The translations under genes and the position numbers were made by a program. Positions 16,685 through 27,354 of a stretch of DNA of 64,000 nucleotides are shown here, piece by piece. Under the pieces are notes generated by a model. It saw only the letters and a program-made list of their open reading frames with translations, was not told the DNA's origin and searched no databases. Source of the stretch: Prosthecobacter sp. (lineage in GTDB: Bacteria; Verrucomicrobiota; Verrucomicrobiia; Verrucomicrobiales; Verrucomicrobiaceae). The DNA is taken from contig JAIPJY010000012.1 in the NCBI GenBank assembly GCA_021733925.1, positions 1 through 64,000 on the forward strand, in the 5' to 3' direction. Positions within the stretch are counted from its first letter, which is position 1, and each line of letters begins with the position of its first letter.

Positions 16685-17761
16685 ATGCAACGATTTACCT
16701 GTGAGTGCGGCAATGTGCTTTTCTTCGGCAGCTCACGCTGTTTGAAGTGCAGCAGTGATGTGGGATATGATCCGCAACGGGGTGCGATGCAGCGCGTCAA
16801 AGCTGACAGCACGATGAAACGCTGCCAGAACGGCGTGAAACACAATGTGTGCAACTGGCTGCTGCCCGCGAGTGCCACCGCCGTGCTTTGCGTGGCCTGC
16901 CGGATGAACCGTACGATCCCCGATCTGAGCGCGGACCGGAACCGCATGCTCTGGGCGCGCATGGAGATGGCGAAACGGCGGCTGATCTACACGCTGCTGC
17001 GGCTGGGGATCAGCCTGCCGACGAAAAAGGATGATCCCAAGAACGGGCTGGCCTTTGACATTGTCAGCACACTGTCCAATCCGACGGTGACCACGGGCCA
17101 TCTCAATGGCGTGATCACGGTGAACCTAGAGGAGGCGGATGACAGCTACCGGCAGTTCAACCGCCAGCAGCTCGGTGAAAGCAGCCGCACCTTGCTCGGG
17201 CATTTCCGCCATGAAAGTGCGCACTACCTGTGGCAGCGGAATTTGTCGGAGCTGCTGTGGGATGATCCGCTGCGGCTCGCGTTTCGCGAACGTTTCGGGG
17301 ATGAATGGATCGACTACGCAGCGGCGCTCGGTGCCTATTATCAAAACGGTGCTCCTGCGGACTGGGGGCAGAACTACATCACCGCCTATGCGTCTTCGCA
17401 TCCGTGGGAAGACTGGGCGGAGACGTGGGCCCATTATTTGCAGATTCTCGAAGGGCTGGAGACTTGTGAAGACCTAGGCATTCAGGTGCAGTTCATCGCG
17501 CTGCCGCTCGTCATTCTGCCGGTGGAATCGGGAGTGCTCCCGGCCATGCTGGCTTCATCTCCTGCTGAGGATGGTGAATTTCTGGCCTGGCTGCAGCGCT
17601 GGATGTGCCTCTCCACGGTGCTCAACGAGATCTCCTACAGCCTCGGTGAGCCGGCGCTGTATCCCTTCGTCATTTCCGTGAAAGCCGCACAGAAGCTGCG
17701 CCTCGCGCATCATTATGCGCAGGTATGGGGTCTGGGTGGCAGGAAAACTAACGAGGCTTGA
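16685..17761 (+). CDS. Zinc-dependent metallopeptidase with N-terminal zinc ribbon (DUF2248-type)
   Basis: A 358-residue cytosolic protein. The N-terminus holds a zinc-ribbon-like set of cysteines (C6, C8, C19, C22) and a second cluster CQNGVKHNVCNW...CVAC. The catalytic motif is HFRHESAHYLW (H176-E177-x-x-H180), followed by WEDWAETWAHYLQ, which supplies the third ligand region. Length and pattern match the putative zinc-binding metallopeptidase family (zinc_peptidase-like, DUF2248). Start chosen at MQRFTCECGN; the ORF extends 33 bases further upstream without support. It converges on the kinase genes, with 9 bases between stops. Confidence 0.85.
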   Translation: MQRFTCECGNVLFFGSSRCLKCSSDVGYDPQRGAMQRVKADSTMKRCQNGVKHNVCNWLLPASATAVLCVACRMNRTIPDLSADRNRMLWARMEMAKRRLIYTLLRLGISLPTKKDDPKNGLAFDIVSTLSNPTVTTGHLNGVITVNLEEADDSYRQFNRQQLGESSRTLLGHFRHESAHYLWQRNLSELLWDDPLRLAFRERFGDEWIDYAAALGAYYQNGAPADWGQNYITAYASSHPWEDWAETWAHYLQILEGLETCEDLGIQVQFIALPLVILPVESGVLPAMLASSPAEDGEFLAWLQRWMCLSTVLNEISYSLGEPALYPFVISVKAAQKLRLAHHYAQVWGLGGRKTNEA

Positions 17762-17770
17762 GGCGAGGCT

Positions 17771-18961
17771 CTAGGAGCGTTCGCTGAGAACCTGCCTTAG
17801 CGCTGTCAGAATGGTCTGGGCGGTGAAGGGCTTGGGCAAAAAGTGCTTCACCCCCATGGCTGTGGCGCGCGCTGAACTGCCGTCGTTGCTGAGTCCGCTG
17901 GCGGCGATGACTTTGACGGCAGGGTTGAGGCGTTGGAGCACCTGGATGGTGGCCTGGCCGCCCATGACGGGCATCATCATATCCGTCACGACGGCAGCAA
18001 TGCCCGTGCGATGCATTGAGTAGAGAGCGACCGCCTCCGTGCCATCCGCCGCGACCATCACACGGTAGCCGTAGGTCTCCAGCGTCTGCTGGGTGATGGT
18101 GCGCACTGCGGCTTCATCATCCACGATGAGGATCAGTTCGTCGTTGCCACGTGGATGCGTGTCTTCCTGAACTCTCGCAGTCGCACCTTCCGGAGCATCC
18201 ATGGCAGGAAAACAGATGCTGAAGGTGGTGCCATTGCCAGGCTCACTGTAGACATTGAGGAAGCCGCCGTGGCTTTTGATGATGGAGAGAACCGTGGAGA
18301 GCCCCAGCCCCGTGCCCTTGCCGTGCTCCTTGGTGGTGAAGAACGGATCAAAAATCTTGTCCAAGACTTCCGGCGGGATGCCGGTGCCGGTGTCCGTCAC
18401 TTTGATCTTGAGGTATCGCCCAGACATGGAGCCTGGAGTCATGCCGGCGTAGCTGTCGTCCACCAGCAGAGTGGTGGCGGTGACGGTCAGCGTGCCGCCC
18501 TTGGGCATGGCATCGCGGGCGTTGACGCAGAGGTTCAACAGCACCTGATGCACCTGGGTGTGATCGCCGGAAAAAAATGGCAGCTCCCGGTCCAGTTCGG
18601 CCCGAAAAACAATTTCCTTCGGGAAGGTGTCATGCACGAGATGCTGCATGTCCTGAATGATGTGCCGGATATTGATGACCATGCGCTCGCCTTCCACGCC
18701 TCGCGCGAAAGACAGGATCTGCTTCACCATGTCCGCCCCCCGTTTGGCACTGGTCTCGATGGTGGAAAGCACCGCCAGGGCACGCGCATCACGGCTGGTC
18801 ATCCGCAGCAGATCAATCGACATGAGGATGGGAGCCAGCACGTTGTTGAGATCGTGGGCGATGCCGCCGGCCAGTGTGCCGATGCTTTCCATGCGCTGCG
18901 CACGAAGGAACTGCTGCTCCATTTTCTTTTTCTCAGTGATGTCGCTGTTGATGGCGAGCAC
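17771..18961 (-). pseudogene. Hybrid sensor kinase, C-terminal half after a frameshift (HisKA-HATPase-REC)
   Basis: It reads in one frame from the end of a PAS/PAC unit (EARWTLVRDDAGRPQGVLAI, beginning near 19010) through the phosphoacceptor box RMESIGTLAGGIAHDLNNVL, the HATPase N-box LLNLCVNARDAM, G1 DTGTGIPPEVLDKIFDPFFT and GTGLGLSTV, to a C-terminal receiver (LILIVDDEA, VVTDMMMPVMGG). The coordinates begin at the first possible start (GTG), but translation from there is doubtful, because adding one base to an A/T run at 19014-19017 fuses it to the upstream ORF. Its original product is one REC-PAS-HK-REC protein. Confidence 0.85.
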
Positions 18962-19011
18962 ACCCTGCGGACGGCCTGCGTCATCCCGTACCAGCGTCCA
19001 GCGTGCTTCGA

Positions 19012-20868
19012 TTAAAAGACAGCGCCGGATTGGGTGACCTGCTGAATCTCACCGTTCCATTCGCCATGACTGAGCACGGCCGCGATGGCCTGCTCGTAGG
19101 CGGCCAGATCACGATACAGAAGATCATCGGTCTGACGACCTCTGACCTCTTCAGCGGTCCAGCCGTAGAGCAGTTCGGCGCTTTTATTCCAGTAAGTGAT
19201 GCCATGCTGCAGATGGCGGACCATGATGGCGTCACGGGCCTTGTCGAGCAATGAGGCCTGCTCACGCAGCTGATCTCTGGAGCGTTTGCGTTCGGTGATG
19301 TCCTGCGCCACACCGACCACGCGGTAAATCACCCCCTGGGCATCGCACAGAGGAAAGGCTCGGTCACGGATCCACCGCAGCGATTCGTCCGGCCGGATGA
19401 TGCGGTATTCTTCGTCATAGGTGCCAGCTATCTGCTGCGTGGCGACTGCTTGCTGCACACGCTCCCGGTCATCCTGATGAATCGACTCGACCCAGTTTTG
19501 CGGTGAGCTTTGCAGGCTGGCGCAAGAGCGGCCCCAGATATGCTCATAGGCAGGGCTGATGTAGAGCACCTGATGCTTGGCAGTGTCCGTGATCCAGAAG
19601 ACTTCCTGAATGGTTTCAGCGATCTGGCGGAAGCGTTCCTCGCTCTCCCGCAGTGCCTCCTCGGCCAGTTTGCGCTCGGTGATGTCACGAAACGCCCAGA
19701 TTCTGCCGTAGTGCTGGCCGTCATTGCCCACGACGGGAGAAGAGAAGCGGTCCAGCACGGTGCCGTCTTTGAGGTCAATCTCATCGCGACCTATTTCATG
19801 GGGGTGGGCATAGAGATGCTGAACGCGCGAGACAAACGACTCGGGGTCGGCGACTTTGGATGCGACCCACTGCAGCTGGCCGCTGTCGTCCTTGTCGTCT
19901 GTGATGTGCGGGGGAATTTGGAATATTTCGGCGAACCGCTGGTTTTGCAGAATCCTCCGGCCTTGCTGGTCCACCACGATGATGCCGTCAATGGAGGCGC
20001 AGACCTGGGCTTCGAGAAAGGCGGTTTTCCAGCGCAACTCTGCCTCCGCCTGTTTGCGTTCGGTGATGTCCCGGCAGGTGCCGAGAGCGCGCTGGGCCCT
20101 GCCCTGCTCATCATGAAAGACCTGCCAGTGCTCTTCGACGAACTTGATCCGGCCATCGGACATCAGCAGCCGGTGTTCCAGTGAGTTCACGGTCTGCTGA
20201 TCAAGCGACTGGTTAAAAGCCAGGTCCACCGCCGCACGGTCTTCAGGATGCACGAGCTCCAAAAAATTCTGGTGTGTCGGCTGATACTGCTCGGGTGTGA
20301 TTTCAAAGATGCGGTAGGTCTCGGCAGACCAGACCACATCGAGCGTGGAGAGATCGGTGTCCCAGCTGCCCATTTTAGCGACTGTCTGAGCGGCCGTCAG
20401 ATGCGCCCGTTCGATTTTTAATTCAGTGGTCAGTTCCCGCAGCTCCAGCTCGCTTTGCTTCAGCGCCTCGGTGGCTTTGACGCGCTCTCTGCGCAAGTGA
20501 CCCTGCTCCATGGCCTGCCTGACCGAGATGCCGAGCCTGATGAGGCGGTCTTTGAGCAGGTAGTCGGTGGCCCCCAGCCGCATCATTTCCACGGCGACAT
20601 CCTCGCCAATGGTACCGGAGATGATGATGAACGGAATGTCCATGCCGCTGTGCTGCAGCAGCTCCAGTGCATGCGGCCCGTTGAACGTCGGCATGTCGTA
20701 GTCCGAGAGGATGATGTCGAGGTCGGGCTTGAGCTGCTCGAGAAAGTCCTTCTCCGTCTCCACGCGGTGCCAGTCGGGATCGAAACCCGCCTGGCGCAGG
20801 GCACGCAGCACGAGCTCGGCATCGCTGAGATTGTCCTCCGCCAGCAGAACTCGCAATGGTTGACTCAT
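19012..20868 (-). CDS. Hybrid sensor kinase, N-terminal half before the frameshift (REC-PAS repeats)
   Basis: 618 residues: an N-terminal receiver (VLLAEDNLSDAEL, phosphoacceptor Asp in IILSDYDMP, Lys in DYLLKDRL), then three PAS/PAC units each closed by a DITERK-type linker (about residues 150-275, 285-415 and 420-550), and the beginning of a fourth PAS. It stops at TAA 19012-19014 with ...QQVTQSGAVF, exactly where a PAC domain should continue; the missing part is in the -1/+1 frame downstream. Its start is 1 base past the stop of the response-regulator gene, so it is third in a three-gene operon. If the frameshift is genuine, this half would be a receiver-PAS protein without a kinase. Confidence 0.85.
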   Translation of the reverse strand: MSQPLRVLLAEDNLSDAELVLRALRQAGFDPDWHRVETEKDFLEQLKPDLDIILSDYDMPTFNGPHALELLQHSGMDIPFIIISGTIGEDVAVEMMRLGATDYLLKDRLIRLGISVRQAMEQGHLRRERVKATEALKQSELELRELTTELKIERAHLTAAQTVAKMGSWDTDLSTLDVVWSAETYRIFEITPEQYQPTHQNFLELVHPEDRAAVDLAFNQSLDQQTVNSLEHRLLMSDGRIKFVEEHWQVFHDEQGRAQRALGTCRDITERKQAEAELRWKTAFLEAQVCASIDGIIVVDQQGRRILQNQRFAEIFQIPPHITDDKDDSGQLQWVASKVADPESFVSRVQHLYAHPHEIGRDEIDLKDGTVLDRFSSPVVGNDGQHYGRIWAFRDITERKLAEEALRESEERFRQIAETIQEVFWITDTAKHQVLYISPAYEHIWGRSCASLQSSPQNWVESIHQDDRERVQQAVATQQIAGTYDEEYRIIRPDESLRWIRDRAFPLCDAQGVIYRVVGVAQDITERKRSRDQLREQASLLDKARDAIMVRHLQHGITYWNKSAELLYGWTAEEVRGRQTDDLLYRDLAAYEQAIAAVLSHGEWNGEIQQVTQSGAVF

Positions 20869-20869
20869 G

Positions 20870-21322
20870 CTATTTGTCCAGCTGGGGTGGTTGATTGATC
20901 AGCAGCCAGTACATGCCCAGCTCCTGCACGGCAGCGGTGAAGCTCTCAAAGTTCACCGGCTTGACGATGTAGCTGTTGACCCCCAGTTGATAGCTTTTGA
21001 TGACATCGACCTGCTCCTTGGAGGAGGTAAGGACGACGACGGGAATGTGCTTGGTGCGCGGATCGCTTTTGATGCGCTCCAGCACCTCCAGCCCGTCGAC
21101 CTTGGGCAGTTTCAGGTCGAGCAGGATCAGCTTGGGTGTGTCCTCAATTTTGCGCTCAGCGTGAGGCCCTTCGCAGAAGATGAAGTCCAGCGCTTCAGCT
21201 CCATCCCGGGCAATCTGGATGTGATTGCCCAAGTTGGCGTTGCGCAGAGCGCGTTGTGTCAGCTCCAGATCCTCCAAGCTGTCCTCGACCAGCAGGATTT
21301 CGATGATGTGTGTTTCGGTCAT
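20870..21322 (-). CDS. Single-domain response regulator (CheY/Rcp1-like)
   Basis: 150 residues that are a receiver domain with no output module: acidic pair in [12 protein letters not shown], phosphoacceptor Asp in [13 protein letters not shown], Thr/Ser in VVVLTSSKE, Lys in [12 protein letters not shown]. The long loop before the phosphorylation site ([15 protein letters not shown]) is typical of Rcp1-type regulators paired with PAS or phytochrome kinases. It overlaps the kinase gene upstream by 4 bases (ATGA) and abuts the hybrid kinase downstream, so it is probably the shared phosphate shuttle between them. Confidence 0.93.
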   Translation of the reverse strand: MTETHIIEILLVEDSLEDLELTQRALRNANLGNHIQIARDGAEALDFIFCEGPHAERKIEDTPKLILLDLKLPKVDGLEVLERIKSDPRTKHIPVVVLTSSKEQVDVIKSYQLGVNSYIVKPVNFESFTAAVQELGMYWLLINQPPQLDK

Positions 21323-24300
21323 GGTGGGTTGTCTCCTTCAAGGGTGAAATAGAAAGTGGCACCTTGGTCCACAGCAGCCTCCGCCCAGACCCTGCCACCA
21401 TGGCGATGAATGATGCGCTGCACAATGGCGAGGCCGACGCCGGTGCCGTCGTAGTCCTCCGCACGATGCAGGCGTTGGAACACGCCGAAGAGCTTGTGGG
21501 CGTAGCGCATGTCAAAGCCGGTGCCGTTGTCACGAACGTGGTAAACGTTGCGCCCGCCGTCTGGATTGCAGCCGATCTCGATCACGGCGGATTCGCGTTT
21601 CTGCGTGTATTTAAAGGCATTGGAGAGAAGGTTGATCCACACCTGTTTAAGCAGGGTGGGATCTCCCTCGCACGTGGGCAGATCGCCGATGCGCAGATCG
21701 ATCTGACGCCCCTCGCTCTGACTCTGCAGCTCCTCCATGGCGTCCTGCACGAGCCGCCGGACATCGATGGTCCGTTTAGACATCGCCGCCCGGCTCAGGC
21801 GCGAGAAACTCAGGAGGTCGTCAATCAGATTGCCCATGCGCTGCGCGCTGGTGCGGATGACCTGCAAATAGCGCAAGCCATCGGGCGGAAGCTGGGAGCC
21901 ATAGTCTTCCAGCACCGCCCGGGAAAAACCATCCATGGCCCGCAGCGGGGCCCGCAGATCGTGGGAGACCGAATAGGAGAAGGATTCCAGCTCCTTGTTG
22001 GCGGCCTCAAGCTGAATGTTGACCGCCTGCACCTTCTGTGAACTGGAGAAGATCTCCGCCTCCATCTGTTCCATGCGGGCGCTGAGCTCGGCATCGCTGC
22101 TGGTCTGTGACCGCCTGAGCACGAACTCCGTCACTTCCTCCACCCGATGGATGATGTACTGGATCTTCCGGTCCGCTCCGATCAGGGGAGAGTTGATCGG
22201 ACTCCAATAGCGCTCCTCAAACGCGCCATCCGGCCCCCTCACATCGTATTTTTGAATGGCCATGGTGTCGGCCTCACCGTTTGCCAGCACACGATTGAGG
22301 GAAGCCCGCAGATTGGACACGCCATCGGCTTGCGGATCATCCGGGTTGTCCGGGAAAACCTCAAAAAGTCCACGATCCACGATACCTTCACGGGTGGTCA
22401 TCGTGGCCGTCAAATAGGCGTCACTCGCAGCCACGATTTTGAAGTCCGGGGTGAGGACCAGGTACAAGCCAGGCAAAGATTCAAAGAGGCTTTCGAGCTC
22501 CGCCCGGCTCTCGCGCAGCTCGCGGTTGGCAGCTTCGAGATCGGTCGTTCGTGCAACCACCCGCTGCTCCAGTTCGGCATTCAACTGATGAATTTCTGCC
22601 TCCGCCTGTTTCATCGCGTCCACGTCCGTGTTGGTGCCAAACCACTGGATGAGTCTGCCGGAGGCATCCTTCAAGGGCTGCACACGGGTCAGGAAGCTGC
22701 GAAACCGCCCGTCAGCCCCGCGAAGCGGGAACTCCATTTCAAACGGCTGCTCTGCAGCCAGCACAGCTTTCCACTCCTCCATGACTTTTGGAAGCACCTC
22801 AGGGTCATGAACCTCCTGCCAACCCCAGCCCTCCATCTGTTCCGGGGTGGTTCCAGTGTATTCATACCAGCGTTGGTTATACCAAGAAATGTGGCCGTCT
22901 GCCTGAGCGATCCAGGCGAGCTGGGGAATGGAGTTTGCCATGGTCCGGAAGCGCTCCTCCCGGTCTTGCAACGCGGCCTCAGTGCGCTTGCGTTCCGTGA
23001 TGTCGCGCACGGAACCCACGATCACCGTTTGTCCGCGAAGCTCCATCAGCTCGCCCGAAACAAGGCACTCTCGCTTCTCTCCAGTCTGGGTGCAAATCGT
23101 TGCCTCCAAGTCCAGCACACGCCGATGCGTCCTCAATGTGGTGATAAAGCGCTCGCGATCCGCCAGCTCGGCCCAGAAATGGATATCCACTGTGGTGTGG
23201 TCGATCGCCTCATCCGTGGTGAAGCCAGTCAGGCGGGTAAACCCGGCATTGGCATCCAGGATACGGCCATCCAGGGTGGTGAGAAGAATGGCATCGGGAC
23301 TGTTGCGGAACAGCTTGCTGAATTTCTCCTCGCTCTCCTTGAGCGCCGCCTCTCCCAGCTTGCGTTCGGTGACATCCTGGATCATGGCCAAGGCATAGTA
23401 GATCTCACTGCCGGCACTGCGCACTCGCGTCAAAGCCCGCACCCCCCAGATCACCTCGCCATTTTTCCTTAGATAGCGCTTCTCCGTATGATGGCGTTGA
23501 ATTTGCCCCGCGCTGAGCTGCCGGACAGCCTGCTCGTCCACCGCAAGGTCGTCTGGATGCGTGACATCGCGAAACGTCAGGCTCTGCATTTCCTCCTCAG
23601 TGTATCCCAGCATGGCGCACAGTGCGCTGTTGGCAGCCGTGACTCTGCCGTTGTCCAGGCTGGCCATTGCAATCCCGACCGGCCCCTCTTCGAAGACTTT
23701 GCGGAAGAGCTCTTCGCTTTCCACCAATGCCTGCTCCGCATGTCTGCGCTCGGTGATGTCTTGAATGACCACCAGAGTTCGCAGCGGCTGGCCGTCAGGA
23801 ATATCGATGAGAGCAGCGTTGATGTTGACCCACACGATGCGACCATCCTTGCGCACATAACGTTTCTCACGGCTGAGGTCTTTGATTTCACCGCCGATCA
23901 GGCGCTGGTGAGCCACCTGGTCACTCGCAAGATCTTCGGGGTGGACCAGATCCGTGAAGGCCATCTGCACCAACTCCTTTTCGGAGTAGCCGGTGATTTC
24001 GCAGAATCGCTGATTCACGCGCAAATACCTCCCTGTGGCAGAATCCACCTGCGCATTGCCCACGCCGTCGGAATAAAAAGCGGCCCTGAACTCTGCCTCA
24101 TGCGCCTGAAGTTCGGCGGCGAAGAGGTCTGCGGCGGCGCGGGATCTGGACTGGGTCAGGGTGATGCCAAAGAGCAAAAAACTCATCGCTACGCCGCCGA
24201 CCAGAGTGAAAGGCGCCAAATTCGTCGTGGCATCCACCGCAAATTGCGGGCGGGTGGAAATCTCGAGGCTCCAAATGCTGTCGGCGATGAACAGAGGACG

Positions 24301-25236
24301 AAGGGTCGTGAATTCGGGCTGCGACTGATTGCCAGAGTATTCGTGGCCTCCATCATAAAGCAGGTGGCTGTCGTTTAACTCCGCAGGGTCATTCAACCCG
24401 TTGGTGTCATAGATTCGAATAGTAATCCTGGAGTCGTTCTGGCGGCTTGGAAACGCTTTGAAGAAGACGTCGGTGTTGAAGGGGCAAAAAACACAGCCCA
24501 GCGCCTGTGCCTGCCGGGCTTCCCGTGTGCCCGGGATGTCCCGGGTCATATACACCGGGCAATAAATCACAAAGCGTTGTTCCTCAGCCTGGATTTCCGG
24601 CATCCGCGCCACCCTGCCGGACACCGCAGGCTCGCCGGATTCGATCGCGCGATCAATGGCTGCGCGCCTCACTGGTTCGGACAGCATGTCAAAGCCGATC
24701 ATGGCACTGTTCCAACTGTCCATCGGAGCCAGGTGAATCACTGAGCACACTTTGCGCTGCTGGGAGTCCGGCCAGATGTGAAAAGATGCTTCACCACGAC
24801 CCTGCGCCACTTGGATAAGTTCAGCCTTCTTTTCAGGGGGCACGCGCACGCCAAAGCCCAGTCCCTGGAGACCTGGATAGTTGTGTGAAAGCCGCAAGGT
24901 CCCGACGTATGCATGAAACTGCTCCCGCTGCATGGACACTTTGGCGTTCACCAGTCCGCGCAGGCCTTCCAGCAGGGTGATGTACTGTCTCATCCGCTGT
25001 TCGATGTCGTCATGAGTCTGTTCGACGGCATGGTCGAACCTGCTCTGTTCTCTGGCGTGACTCAAGTGGTTGGCACTGTAGGTGACGAGGCAGGTCAGAA
25101 ACAAGGTGGCACCTAGAATCACATAAGCATGCCACCCCCTCATCAAACTAGCATCAGTAGATATTTTTTGTTGGCTCAACTTCACGCGTTTAGGAACTAT
25201 GCTTGATAATTTTCCTCCATCTAATATCAAACGCAA
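21319..25236 (-). CDS. CHASE-domain multi-PAS sensor histidine kinase
   Basis: Up to 1305 residues. A membrane helix (about 38-56) is followed by an extracellular CHASE domain (about 70-290; [29 protein letters not shown]), a second membrane helix near 340-360, then five or six PAS/PAC modules with DITERR / DVTERK / TDVDAM linkers, a coiled coil, the phosphoacceptor box [13 protein letters not shown] (His near 1090), HATPase boxes [17 protein letters not shown] and GTGVGLAIV. It senses small extracellular ligands and passes phosphate on. The first codon is a TTG; a GTG at about 25185 or the ATG at 25143 just before the first helix are alternatives. First gene of the phosphorelay operon. Confidence 0.9.
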   Translation of the reverse strand: MRLILDGGKLSSIVPKRVKLSQQKISTDASLMRGWHAYVILGATLFLTCLVTYSANHLSHAREQSRFDHAVEQTHDDIEQRMRQYITLLEGLRGLVNAKVSMQREQFHAYVGTLRLSHNYPGLQGLGFGVRVPPEKKAELIQVAQGRGEASFHIWPDSQQRKVCSVIHLAPMDSWNSAMIGFDMLSEPVRRAAIDRAIESGEPAVSGRVARMPEIQAEEQRFVIYCPVYMTRDIPGTREARQAQALGCVFCPFNTDVFFKAFPSRQNDSRITIRIYDTNGLNDPAELNDSHLLYDGGHEYSGNQSQPEFTTLRPLFIADSIWSLEISTRPQFAVDATTNLAPFTLVGGVAMSFLLFGITLTQSRSRAAADLFAAELQAHEAEFRAAFYSDGVGNAQVDSATGRYLRVNQRFCEITGYSEKELVQMAFTDLVHPEDLASDQVAHQRLIGGEIKDLSREKRYVRKDGRIVWVNINAALIDIPDGQPLRTLVVIQDITERRHAEQALVESEELFRKVFEEGPVGIAMASLDNGRVTAANSALCAMLGYTEEEMQSLTFRDVTHPDDLAVDEQAVRQLSAGQIQRHHTEKRYLRKNGEVIWGVRALTRVRSAGSEIYYALAMIQDVTERKLGEAALKESEEKFSKLFRNSPDAILLTTLDGRILDANAGFTRLTGFTTDEAIDHTTVDIHFWAELADRERFITTLRTHRRVLDLEATICTQTGEKRECLVSGELMELRGQTVIVGSVRDITERKRTEAALQDREERFRTMANSIPQLAWIAQADGHISWYNQRWYEYTGTTPEQMEGWGWQEVHDPEVLPKVMEEWKAVLAAEQPFEMEFPLRGADGRFRSFLTRVQPLKDASGRLIQWFGTNTDVDAMKQAEAEIHQLNAELEQRVVARTTDLEAANRELRESRAELESLFESLPGLYLVLTPDFKIVAASDAYLTATMTTREGIVDRGLFEVFPDNPDDPQADGVSNLRASLNRVLANGEADTMAIQKYDVRGPDGAFEERYWSPINSPLIGADRKIQYIIHRVEEVTEFVLRRSQTSSDAELSARMEQMEAEIFSSSQKVQAVNIQLEAANKELESFSYSVSHDLRAPLRAMDGFSRAVLEDYGSQLPPDGLRYLQVIRTSAQRMGNLIDDLLSFSRLSRAAMSKRTIDVRRLVQDAMEELQSQSEGRQIDLRIGDLPTCEGDPTLLKQVWINLLSNAFKYTQKRESAVIEIGCNPDGGRNVYHVRDNGTGFDMRYAHKLFGVFQRLHRAEDYDGTGVGLAIVQRIIHRHGGRVWAEAAVDQGATFYFTLEGDNPP

Positions 25237-25459
25237 GTGATCGTCAAAGCTTCAGGACTGAATGTGCGGAGGAATCGATTCAGACTGGGATCCGTAGGGA
25301 TTGGTTGGCAACGGATGAGGTCAGAGCATCCTATCAATCGTCTGGAGATGCCAGATGCGTAATCTTTAGACTTGTGTCATACAAAGCTTGATCCCGTCGC
25401 TTGCGGAAAATGTGACCTGTCGTATCTCTCCCGACGCACCCAACAACACGCGCACCATT

Positions 25460-25555
25460 ATGGCCAAAGGCAACAACGCTCACAAAAAGGAAGTCAAAAA
25501 GCCCAAGAAGGAAAAGCCCAAGCCACTGCCTACGGGCCGCAAGACCCACGGCTGA
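25460..25555 (+). CDS. 31-residue lysine-rich basic protein
   Basis: A very short gene beginning ATGGCCAAAGGC. The product starts MAKGNNAHKKEVKKPKKEK and ends in LPTGRKTHG; about a third of the residues are Lys or Arg. I recall MAKGNNAQKKE-type micro-proteins annotated as hypothetical in many bacteria, which supports the call, but no function is known to me; nucleic-acid binding is a guess from charge. It lies alone between the CHASE kinase gene (divergent) and ahcY. Flanks 25237-25459 and 25556-25725 show nothing else. Confidence 0.6.
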   Translation: MAKGNNAHKKEVKKPKKEKPKPLPTGRKTHG

Positions 25556-25725
25556 TCCATGACTGGGCGGTGGAACTCCCACGGCCCGGCGGCTGATTGA
25601 AAAGACCTGTGTTGCCGTCTGTCGTCACACAGGCACGGAGGCATTTGCGTCGGAGCTGACTGGCTCCGCCTCCTATTGCCTGCGCCATGTCACGGGCACG
25701 CAGGGTGGAATTCCAAGCGTGATGA

Positions 25726-25753
25726 CAAAAAAAGAGCGGCCATTGCTGGCCGC
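25726..25753 (-). terminator. Rho-independent terminator of ahcY
   Basis: A 7-bp GC-rich stem GCGGCCA / TGGCCGC (25736-25742 with 25747-25753, loop TTGC), possibly extended, followed on the minus strand by GCTCTTTTTTTG. It lies about 60 bases past the ahcY stop. Confidence 0.75.
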
Positions 25754-25811
25754 CCTCGTGGTTTTGGGGTTGTGATTGGTGATGCGCCCGTTGCGGCGCA
25801 ACTGGGCTACT

Positions 25812-27215
25812 TTAGTAGCGGTAGTGATCGGTCTTGTAAGGGCCTTCGACGGGGACGCCGATGTAGTCGGCCTGGTCCTTGGTGAGGGTCGTGAGCTTCA
25901 CACCGATCTTGGCGAGGTGGAGGCGGGCGACTTCTTCGTCGAGCTTCTTCGGAAGGACGGTGACGCCGATGGCGCGGGTGTCCTTGGTTTCCCAGAGTTC
26001 GATCTGAGCGAGGGTCTGGTTGGTGAAGCTGTTGCTCATCACGAAGCTTGGATGGCCGGTGGCGCAGCCGAGGTTCACGAGGCGGCCTTCCGCCAGCATG
26101 AAGATGCTGTTGCCAGCCGGGAAGGTGTACTTGTCCACCTGAGGCTTGATGTTGAGGCGCTTGACGTCCGTGCGGGCGTTGAGCTTGTCGACCTGGATCT
26201 CGTTGTCGAAGTGACCGATGTTGCAGACGATGGCCTGGTCCTTCATCTTCTCCATGTGGGCGAGGGTGATGATGTCCTTGTTGCCGGTGGTGGTGACGTA
26301 GATGTCGCCGTAGCCGAGGGTGTCTTCGATCGGCATGACGCGATGGCCTTCCATGGCTGCCTGGAGGGCGCAGACGGGATCGATTTCGGTGACAATGACC
26401 TGGGCGCCCATGCCGCGAAGAGCAGCTGCGCAGCCTTTGCCCACGTCGCCGTAGCCGCAGACGACGCCGACTTTGCCGGCGATCATGACGTCGGTGGCAC
26501 GCTTGATGCCGTCGAGGAGGGATTCGCGGCAGCCGTAGAGGTTGTCGAACTTGGACTTGGTGACGCTGTCGTTCACGTTGATGGCTGGGAAGAGCAGCTT
26601 GCCTGCCTTGGCCATTTCATAGAGGCGATGGACGCCGGTGGTGGTCTCTTCGGAGACGCCCTTCAGGTCCTTGACGATCGTGTGGAAAATGCCGGGCTGG
26701 TTCTTGGCGATGTCCTTGAGGAGGTCCTTGATGACCTTCACTTCGTGGTTGTCGGAGGGGGAATCGACCCACTTGTCGCCGTTTTCCATCTCATAGCCTT
26801 TGTGGATGAGGAGGGTGACGTCGCCACCGTCGTCGACGATGAGCTCAGGGCCTTTGTCTCCTGGGAAGATGATGGCCTTCCAGGTGCACCACCAGTATTC
26901 TTCGAGAGTCTCGCCCTTCCAGGCAAAGACAGGGGTGCCCGTGGCGGCGATGCCAGCAGCGGCGTGGTCCTGAGTGGAGAAGATGTTGCAGGAAGCCCAG
27001 CGGACATCGGCACCGAGTTCCTTGAGGGTCTCGATGAGCACGCCGGTCTGGATGGTCATGTGCAGGGAGCCGGTGATGCGGACGCCAGCGAGGGGCTTCT
27101 TGGGGCCGTATTTCTCGCGGGTGGCCATGAGGCCGGGCATTTCGCTCTCGGCGATGTCGAGTTCTTTGCGACCGAAGTCGGCGAGGGCGATGTCTTTTAC
27201 TTTAAAGTCGGACAT
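25812..27215 (-). CDS. ahcY: Adenosylhomocysteinase
   Basis: NAD-dependent enzyme of the methyl cycle that hydrolyses S-adenosylhomocysteine to adenosine and homocysteine, relieving inhibition of methyltransferases. 467 residues with [20 protein letters not shown], the NAD fold [16 protein letters not shown] (about 250-265), [11 protein letters not shown], and the invariant C-terminus KTDHYRY. It carries the ~40-residue insertion ([20 protein letters not shown] and following) seen in many bacterial and plant enzymes. Terminator downstream and a palindromic candidate operator about 45 bases upstream of the ATG. Confidence 0.97.
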   Translation of the reverse strand: MSDFKVKDIALADFGRKELDIAESEMPGLMATREKYGPKKPLAGVRITGSLHMTIQTGVLIETLKELGADVRWASCNIFSTQDHAAAGIAATGTPVFAWKGETLEEYWWCTWKAIIFPGDKGPELIVDDGGDVTLLIHKGYEMENGDKWVDSPSDNHEVKVIKDLLKDIAKNQPGIFHTIVKDLKGVSEETTTGVHRLYEMAKAGKLLFPAINVNDSVTKSKFDNLYGCRESLLDGIKRATDVMIAGKVGVVCGYGDVGKGCAAALRGMGAQVIVTEIDPVCALQAAMEGHRVMPIEDTLGYGDIYVTTTGNKDIITLAHMEKMKDQAIVCNIGHFDNEIQVDKLNARTDVKRLNIKPQVDKYTFPAGNSIFMLAEGRLVNLGCATGHPSFVMSNSFTNQTLAQIELWETKDTRAIGVTVLPKKLDEEVARLHLAKIGVKLTTLTKDQADYIGVPVEGPYKTDHYRY

Positions 27216-27257
27216 GAGGTGTGGGTCGTGGGTTCAGGTTAAGTTGAAAAGGAACGG

Positions 27258-27281
27258 ATCAACGTATCAGGATACGATGAT
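27258..27281. promoter_or_regulatory. Palindrome in the ahcY upstream region, candidate operator
   Basis: Arms ATCAACGTATC and GATACGATGAT around a central AG: 10 of 11 positions pair and the inner CGTATC/GATACG is perfect. It lies 43 bases upstream of the ahcY ATG and 74 bases upstream of the divergent DUF1080 gene. That position suits a dimeric regulator site or a 5'-leader hairpin. I see no SAH riboswitch fold. No regulator can be named. Confidence 0.45.
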
Positions 27282-27354
27282 ATGTTCCAAATAGTTGCCC
27301 GAATGTCAAACGGGGATTTATCCGGCTGAGACGGACCGTTTGAAGCTGACCACC

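Noticed and set aside
25236-25460. Possible structured leader before the small basic protein gene
   Set aside because: No repeatable hairpin or conserved motif could be identified by eye.
25776-27242. 488-residue plus-strand ORF opposite ahcY
   Set aside because: Shadow of the ahcY gene, Val/Asp/Gly-rich low-complexity translation.
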